The notes under the pieces: model-generated
The model's input: the letters and a program-made list of their open reading frames with translations, nothing else
Databases searched by the model: none
What the model was told of the DNA's origin: nothing
Part shown: in pieces, positions 5,952-9,958 of the stretch
Position numbering within the stretch: position 1 is the first letter of the stretch
Layout of the letters: each line of letters begins with the position of its first letter
Translations under genes and position numbers: made by a program
Assembly (NCBI GenBank): GCA_023429845.1
Contig: JAEZCY010000047.1
Span: 1-9,958 of the forward strand
Source: Acidobacteriota bacterium
GTDB lineage: Bacteria; Acidobacteriota; Vicinamibacteria; Vicinamibacterales; Vicinamibacteraceae
Direction of reading: 5' to 3'
DNA length: 9,958 bases

Positions 5952-7630
5952 GAACGAACCGACTGTTGTTGACGCTCTCGCTGCTGGCGCTGCCGATTGC
6001 GCTCGCAGGCCAGGCGCCTTCCCTCGACCCCAAGACTCTTGTGCAGCCCCTCGGCGACGAGTGGCCGACGTACTCCGGCGACTACACGGGCAAGCGCTTC
6101 AGCCCCCTCACCCAGGTGGATCGCACGACGGTCAAGCGGTTGTCGCTGGCCTGGACGGCCAAGCTCACGGCCGGGGCCGGTGGCGGACGACGCTTCGGCG
6201 GCGGCGGTGCTCAGGTCATCGTCGGCGGAGACGGGCCTGCCGACCTGCCGGCGGTGAATGCCAACGTCAAGGGCACGCCGCTGATGATCAACGGCACGCT
6301 CTACGTGACGTCACCCGACAACGTCTGGGCCATGGATGCGCGCGACGGTCGCGAGCTGTGGCACTACTTCTGGCGCACGAAGGGCAGCACGCCGATTGCC
6401 AACCGCGGCGTCGGCATCTGGAACGACTACCTGTACTTCGTCACGCCCGACAACTACTTCGTCTCGCTCGACGCGCGCACGGGCAAGGAGCGCTGGAACA
6501 AGGTCCACGCCGACTTCGCCCAGCAGTACTTCTCGACGATGGCGCCCATCGTGGTGGACGACCACCTGCTGCTCGGGACGGGCAACGACATCGACTCGCC
6601 CGGCTACATCCAGTCGTTCCATCCGGAAACCGGCGAGGTGCAGTGGCGCTTCTACACGGTGCCGATGAAGGAAGGCGATCCCGGTCTCGACACGTGGCAG
6701 AGCCTGCAGGCGGCCAAGTATGGCGGCGGCCACCCCTGGCTGCCGGGCGTCTACGATCCGGAGACACGGCTCTACATCTTCGGCACCGGCAACCCCATCC
6801 CGGCCTACACGGCGGGGCGCGGCGACGGCGACAACCTGTACACCTGCTCGCTGATCGCGGTGCACGTGGACACGGGGAAGATGGCCTGGGCATTCCAGAC
6901 CTCTCCGCACGACAAGCACGACTGGGACTCGGCCCAGACGCCGATCCTGTTCGAAGAGACGATTGACGGCAAGACGCGCAAGCTCGTGTCCACGGCCGCG
7001 CGCAACGGCTACTTCTTCACGCTCGACCGTGTCACCGGCGAGCACCTGGTGACGACGAAGTTCAGTTCGGACGCCAACTGGGCCAGGGAGGTGGACAGCA
7101 AGGGATCGGTGCGCCGCAACCCGGAGAAGGACCCGACGATCCCGGGTGCCCTGACGAACCCGCCGTCGGGTGGCACGATCAACTGGGAACCGCCGGCTTA
7201 CTCACCGCTGACCAAGCTGTTCTACGTGACCGAGCGCAACGGTTTCGCGATCTACTACCTCACCGACCCCGACCCGCGCGGCTCGATGGGCCTGGGCGGC
7301 AAGGACGAGGTCACCGTCGGCTCCACGGGCAACTTCCTGACGGCCATCAACCCGGCGACCGGGAAGGTCGTGTGGCGCCGGCCGTACCCGAGCGCCAGCG
7401 GCTTCGGCAGCGGCGGCGGCGGCGGCCTGCTGGCCACCGCGGGCAACCTCGTGTTCGCCGGCGACGCAGGCGGCAACTTCGTCGCCTACGACGCGGAGAA
7501 CGGCACGCCGCTGTGGCACACGCGCATCGGCAACGTCAGCAACGCCGCCATCACGTACATGCTCGACGGTCGTCAACACATCCTCGTGGCGGTCGGCGAC
7601 ACCCTGTACGCCTTCGCGCTTTACGAGTAG
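5948..7630 (+). CDS. PQQ-type quinoprotein alcohol-dehydrogenase-like protein, periplasmic
   Basis: A 560-residue protein with a signal peptide (1-21) and an eight-bladed PQQ-dehydrogenase propeller. Residues are assigned by eye against methanol dehydrogenases. WPTYSGDYTGKRFSPL (39-54) is the first blade; Arg153 (NRG) contacts PQQ; Asp214 (TGNDID) stands where a metal-ligand Glu is usual; Trp264 (GGGHPW) stacks on PQQ; Asn282 (GTGNP) is a metal ligand; Asp325 in SPHDKHDWD is the catalytic base, and Asp327 two residues later is the position diagnostic of lanthanide-type enzymes; Arg352 (ARNG) is also conserved. The vicinal disulfide cysteines of classical enzymes are absent, as is a fused cytochrome domain, which the overlapping upstream gene supplies. 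Gly-rich stretches occur at 75-95 and 487-494. The family oxidises primary alcohols and related substrates; the substrate here is unknown. It resembles acidobacterial quinoproteins whose hosts are often said to lack PQQ synthesis genes, so cofactor use is unproven. Confidence 0.92.
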   Translation: MRTNRLLLTLSLLALPIALAGQAPSLDPKTLVQPLGDEWPTYSGDYTGKRFSPLTQVDRTTVKRLSLAWTAKLTAGAGGGRRFGGGGAQVIVGGDGPADLPAVNANVKGTPLMINGTLYVTSPDNVWAMDARDGRELWHYFWRTKGSTPIANRGVGIWNDYLYFVTPDNYFVSLDARTGKERWNKVHADFAQQYFSTMAPIVVDDHLLLGTGNDIDSPGYIQSFHPETGEVQWRFYTVPMKEGDPGLDTWQSLQAAKYGGGHPWLPGVYDPETRLYIFGTGNPIPAYTAGRGDGDNLYTCSLIAVHVDTGKMAWAFQTSPHDKHDWDSAQTPILFEETIDGKTRKLVSTAARNGYFFTLDRVTGEHLVTTKFSSDANWAREVDSKGSVRRNPEKDPTIPGALTNPPSGGTINWEPPAYSPLTKLFYVTERNGFAIYYLTDPDPRGSMGLGGKDEVTVGSTGNFLTAINPATGKVVWRRPYPSASGFGSGGGGGLLATAGNLVFAGDAGGNFVAYDAENGTPLWHTRIGNVSNAAITYMLDGRQHILVAVGDTLYAFALYE

Positions 7631-7638
7631 GGTTCGGC

Positions 7639-8757
7639 ATGCGACGTCACCTGCGATCCCCTCACTCGGTGCTGGCTGCGGTGGTCCTCATGGCCGCCGC
7701 GGCCTGCAGCCGTCCCAGCGAGCCGGCCGGCTCCGGCACGGCGACCGAACCGGCGTCCGGCAGACCCTCGGGCGCCGCGATCGCCGCGGCCCGCCTGTAT
7801 GTGTCCAACGAGACCGGCGGAAAGATTGCCGTCATCGACCCTGCGTCCGGGAAGCTGGTGAACGACATCCCGGTCGGCAAGCGGCCACGCGGGCTGAAGC
7901 TGTCGCAAGACGGCAGCCTCCTGTACGTGGCACTCTCGGGCTCGCCCATTTCGCCACCAGGCGTCGACGAGTCCACGCTGCCGCCGGCCGACCGCAGCGC
8001 TGACGGCATCGGTGTCGTCGATCTCGCGACGGGTAAGGTGGTGCGAACGTACCCGAGCGGGCAGGATCCCGAGAGCTTCGACCTGTCGGCCGACGGACGC
8101 ACCTTGTATGTGTCCAACGAGGAGACGGCCGAGATGTCGGTGCTCGACCTCGAGACCGGCACGATCACGAAGAAGGTCCCCGTCGGCGAGGAACCCGAGG
8201 GCGTGACGACGAGCCCGGACGGCAAGACGGTCTGGGTGACCTGCGAGGAGGACAACGAGGTGGTCGGCGTGGACACCGGCACACTCGAGGTCGTCGCCCG
8301 TATCGAGACGGCGCGCCGGCCACGCACCATCGTGTTCAGCCCGGACGGCAACACGATGTTCGTCACCGGCGAATTCGGGTTTGCCGTGTCGGTGGTGGAC
8401 GTACCGAACCGCAAGGTCGCCGCCACCATCGACCTGCCCGCCGCCGACGGCGGCAACCTGCCGGCGCGACCGATGGGCGCGGTCCTGTCGCCAGACGCGA
8501 CGCGGCTGTACGTGACCAACGGTCGCGGGCGTTCCGTCTCGGTGATCGACGTGGCGTCGCGGCGCGTCCTGCGCACCTACGAAGAGATCGGCGAGCGGCC
8601 ATGGGGCATCGCCATCAGCGCCGATGGCTCCCGGCTGTTCACGGCGAACGGACCGGGCGGGACGGTGTCGGAGATCGACGCGGAGAACGGCACGGTCGTC
8701 CGGCAGATCGAGACGGGCGGCAGCCCGTGGGGCGCGGTGCTCGCATCGGGCCGGTAG
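7639..8757 (+). CDS. YVTN beta-propeller lipoprotein, PQQ-dependent catabolism-associated type
   Basis: A 372-residue protein. The N-terminus has a hydrophobic segment ending AAAAC, with Cys23 as a plausible lipidation site (the lipobox is not canonical), then a Ser/Gly/Ala-rich linker. Seven propeller repeats follow, each marked by a YVTN-like strand at residues 54, 96, 157, 199, 241, 291 and 334, with typical IDPASGKLVNDIPVG and LSPDATRLYVTN turns. Overall order and phrases such as KRPRGL, QDPESF, EEPEGV and the closing SPWGAV match the family known as PQQ-dependent catabolism-associated beta-propeller proteins (recalled as TIGR03866, not searched). Blade two carries a Pro-rich insertion (102-122). 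No enzymatic residue is evident; a scaffolding or accessory role for the quinoprotein is the usual suggestion. It starts 8 nt after the quinoprotein stop with only a weak AGGG upstream, consistent with the last gene of the operon. Confidence 0.88.
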   Translation: MRRHLRSPHSVLAAVVLMAAAACSRPSEPAGSGTATEPASGRPSGAAIAAARLYVSNETGGKIAVIDPASGKLVNDIPVGKRPRGLKLSQDGSLLYVALSGSPISPPGVDESTLPPADRSADGIGVVDLATGKVVRTYPSGQDPESFDLSADGRTLYVSNEETAEMSVLDLETGTITKKVPVGEEPEGVTTSPDGKTVWVTCEEDNEVVGVDTGTLEVVARIETARRPRTIVFSPDGNTMFVTGEFGFAVSVVDVPNRKVAATIDLPAADGGNLPARPMGAVLSPDATRLYVTNGRGRSVSVIDVASRRVLRTYEEIGERPWGIAISADGSRLFTANGPGGTVSEIDAENGTVVRQIETGGSPWGAVLASGR

Positions 8758-8772
8758 CCGTCCTGCATACGA

Positions 8773-8854
8773 CCGCCGGGCAAGGCCCGGCGGCTACGTA
8801 CCTCCCGAAATACGTACCTCCAGAGATACGTAGGCGTCCGGCCTTGCCCGACGC
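8773..8854. repeat. REP/BIME-like element: two inverted hairpins flanking TACGTA repeats
   Basis: The left hairpin is a perfect 9-bp stem, CCGCCGGGC (8773-8781) and GCCCGGCGG (8785-8793), with loop AAG. The right hairpin is GCGTCCGGC (8834-8842) and GCCCGACGC (8846-8854), loop CTT, with one C-C mismatch. The two halves are also inverted copies of each other: 8773-8800 against 8827-8854 agree at 23 of 28 positions, including an 11-base perfect block. This architecture resembles intergenic REP/BIME or MITE-like repeats. It starts 15 nt after the propeller stop and ends 15 nt before the next ATG, so it nearly fills the gap. The first hairpin may end transcription of the operon, but no T-run follows it. 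Confidence 0.7.
8795..8832. repeat. 16-bp imperfect tandem repeats beginning TACGTA
   Basis: Two copies of a 16-bp unit (8795-8810 and 8811-8826) share TACGTACCTCC at their start and differ mainly in their last five bases. A third TACGTA at 8827-8832 opens the right arm of the surrounding inverted element. TACGTA is itself palindromic, so three small dyads are spaced exactly 16 bp apart. Too few and too short for a CRISPR array. Confidence 0.75.
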
Positions 8855-8878
8855 GCAACATCGCCTACGATGGCGGGC

Positions 8879-9958
8879 ATGTCCCGCACGGCCCCGCTCC
8901 GGACGACGATGGTCGCGCTCGCGTGCGCAACCATCGCGTCGCCACTCGTCACGACGCACGCCCAGCATCGCCCCCTCCGCGGCATCTACGGCGGCGTACC
9001 GCAGGAGATCCTCGACACCGGCACCACGTTGCGCGCGTTCGGCGCGGACGCGGTATGGCTCGGCTCGGGCAGCATCACCGCCGAGCGGCTCGCTCTCCTG
9101 CGCGAGCAGAAGGTGCAGGTCTATGCCGAGTTCAATACCCTGCACGTCGCCGACTACCTGAAGACGCACCCGGACGCCGCGCCAATCGGCAGCGACGGGC
9201 GCGTGAGCCCGCCCCCTGACGGGTGGCAGGGCATCTGTCCGACACATGACGGCTACCGGCGTTGGCGGATGCAGGCATTCCGCACGCTCCTCGAGCGGTT
9301 CGCCATCGACGGCGTGTGGCTCGACTACCACCACGCGCACGCGAGTTGGGAACAGGCCGTGCCGAATCTGCCCGACACGTGCTTCTGCGAACGCTGCCTG
9401 GCCGCCTTCCAGGCGGCGACGGGCGTGCGCTTGCCGCCGGGTCCGACCGCCGAACGGGCCGCGCTGCTGCTCTCGACGCACCACGACGTCTGGGTCCGCT
9501 GGCGTGCCTCGGTGTTCACCGACTGGGTCCGCGAGTTCGACGCCATTCGCGACGAGGTGCGGCCGGGAGCCCTCCTCGGCACGTTCCACAACCCGTGGAC
9601 CGACGAGGACTTCGAGGGCGCGCGATTGAAGAAGCTGGGAATCGACCTGCGCGCGCAGGCTCCGTATCTCGACGTTTTCAGCCCGATGCCCTACCACGCG
9701 CGCTTCGGCCACGTGCAGGATCCCGAGTGGATTGCCCGGCAGGTGCGCTGGCTTGGATCGCACCTCGGCATCGAGGGGCGTCCCGGCGAGCGCCATCGCA
9801 TCTGGCCGATCGTGCAGATTGCGGACTGGGGCGAGCCCGTCCCGCTCGCGCAGGTCGAGCCGGTGCTGCGGCTCGGCGCGCGGAAGCCTGCGACGGGCGT
9901 CCTCGTGTTCGCGTGGAGCGGGCTGCGCAAGCAGCCCGACAACAACGCGGCGCTCGGG
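8879..9958 (+). CDS. Secreted TIM-barrel glycoside-hydrolase-like protein, partial (C-terminus off the right edge)
   Basis: The plus-strand frame is open from ATG 8879 to the edge (360 codons). Residues 1-28 form a signal peptide ending near THAQ. GIYGGVP (35-41), a barrel strand ADAVWLGSG (56-64), VQVYAEFNTLH (79-89), FAIDGVWLDYHHAH (141-154), LLGTFHNPW (232-240), YLDVFSPMPYH (263-273), RIWPIVQIADWGEP (307-320) and GVLVFAWSGL (340-349) follow in the order expected of strands in a glycosidase-like (beta/alpha)8 barrel. Asp149 at the end of the WLD strand is a candidate catalytic or substrate-binding acid. A Cys cluster CFCERC (168-173) plus Cys120 is typical of uncharacterised glycosyl-hydrolase-like families. 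No established GH family can be assigned. In-frame ATGs at 8870 and 8912 are alternatives; none has a strong ribosome binding site. It follows the REP-like element and may have its own transcription or read through from the operon. Confidence 0.8.
   Translation, partial: MSRTAPLRTTMVALACATIASPLVTTHAQHRPLRGIYGGVPQEILDTGTTLRAFGADAVWLGSGSITAERLALLREQKVQVYAEFNTLHVADYLKTHPDAAPIGSDGRVSPPPDGWQGICPTHDGYRRWRMQAFRTLLERFAIDGVWLDYHHAHASWEQAVPNLPDTCFCERCLAAFQAATGVRLPPGPTAERAALLLSTHHDVWVRWRASVFTDWVREFDAIRDEVRPGALLGTFHNPWTDEDFEGARLKKLGIDLRAQAPYLDVFSPMPYHARFGHVQDPEWIARQVRWLGSHLGIEGRPGERHRIWPIVQIADWGEPVPLAQVEPVLRLGARKPATGVLVFAWSGLRKQPDNNAALG

Noticed and set aside
7662..8576. Minus-strand open frame of 304 codons, Ser/Thr-rich
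   Set aside because: It is the antisense reflection of the YVTN propeller; the repeat pattern is meaningful only on the plus strand.
8773..8793. Classical Rho-independent terminator
   Set aside because: The 9-bp GC stem is perfect but no T-run follows in either direction, so it is annotated as part of a repeat element with possible termination activity only.
8795..8832. Short CRISPR-like tandem repeats
   Set aside because: There are only two and a partial copies of 16 bp with no unique spacers and no cas genes nearby.
8639..9796. Minus-strand open frame of 385 codons
   Set aside because: It crosses the REP-like element and lies antisense to both the propeller end and the glycosidase-like gene, which has a signal peptide and barrel motifs.

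Overview
The window is very GC-rich, gene-dense bacterial DNA. Its gene content suggests an environmental Acidobacteriota, possibly class Vicinamibacteria: a TonB-dependent receptor, a diheme cytochrome c with an inserted beta domain, an acidobacterial-style PQQ-type quinoprotein, a YVTN beta-propeller and a secreted glycosidase-like protein. The phylum is inferred from remembered family resemblance, not from a marker gene.

Layout, left to right. Positions 1-890 (minus): N-terminal part of a secreted type-B carboxylesterase that runs off the left edge. 1036-1731 (minus): a membrane-anchored conserved protein of unknown function, possibly SRPBCC-like. 1963-2526 (plus): a HemG-like flavodoxin-domain protein, divergent from the previous gene. 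2530-4788 (minus): a TonB-dependent outer-membrane receptor that ends 3 bp from the flavodoxin gene and carries a strongly acidic insert. 4953-8757 (plus): a tight three-gene operon of diheme cytochrome c, PQQ-type alcohol-dehydrogenase-like quinoprotein (4-nt ATGA overlap) and a 'PQQ-dependent catabolism-associated' YVTN beta-propeller lipoprotein (8-nt gap). 8773-8854: a compact REP/BIME-like element made of two inverted hairpins around TACGTA repeats. 8879-9958 (plus): a secreted TIM-barrel glycoside-hydrolase-like protein that runs off the right edge.

The centre of interest is 2530-8757. In the likely working model, the quinoprotein oxidises an alcohol or similar substrate in the periplasm and passes electrons to the co-encoded diheme cytochrome. 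The propeller is an accessory factor. The divergently transcribed receptor brings something across the outer membrane: substrate, PQQ, or a metal chelate. The quinoprotein has the Asp-x-Asp arrangement known from lanthanide-dependent PQQ dehydrogenases, and the neighbouring receptor has a 34-residue stretch with 20 acidic residues. A coupled cofactor-scavenging and oxidation locus is therefore a testable hypothesis, not a demonstrated function. No tRNA, rRNA, CRISPR array, insertion sequence or phage gene was seen. No gene-free stretch exceeds about 230 bp.
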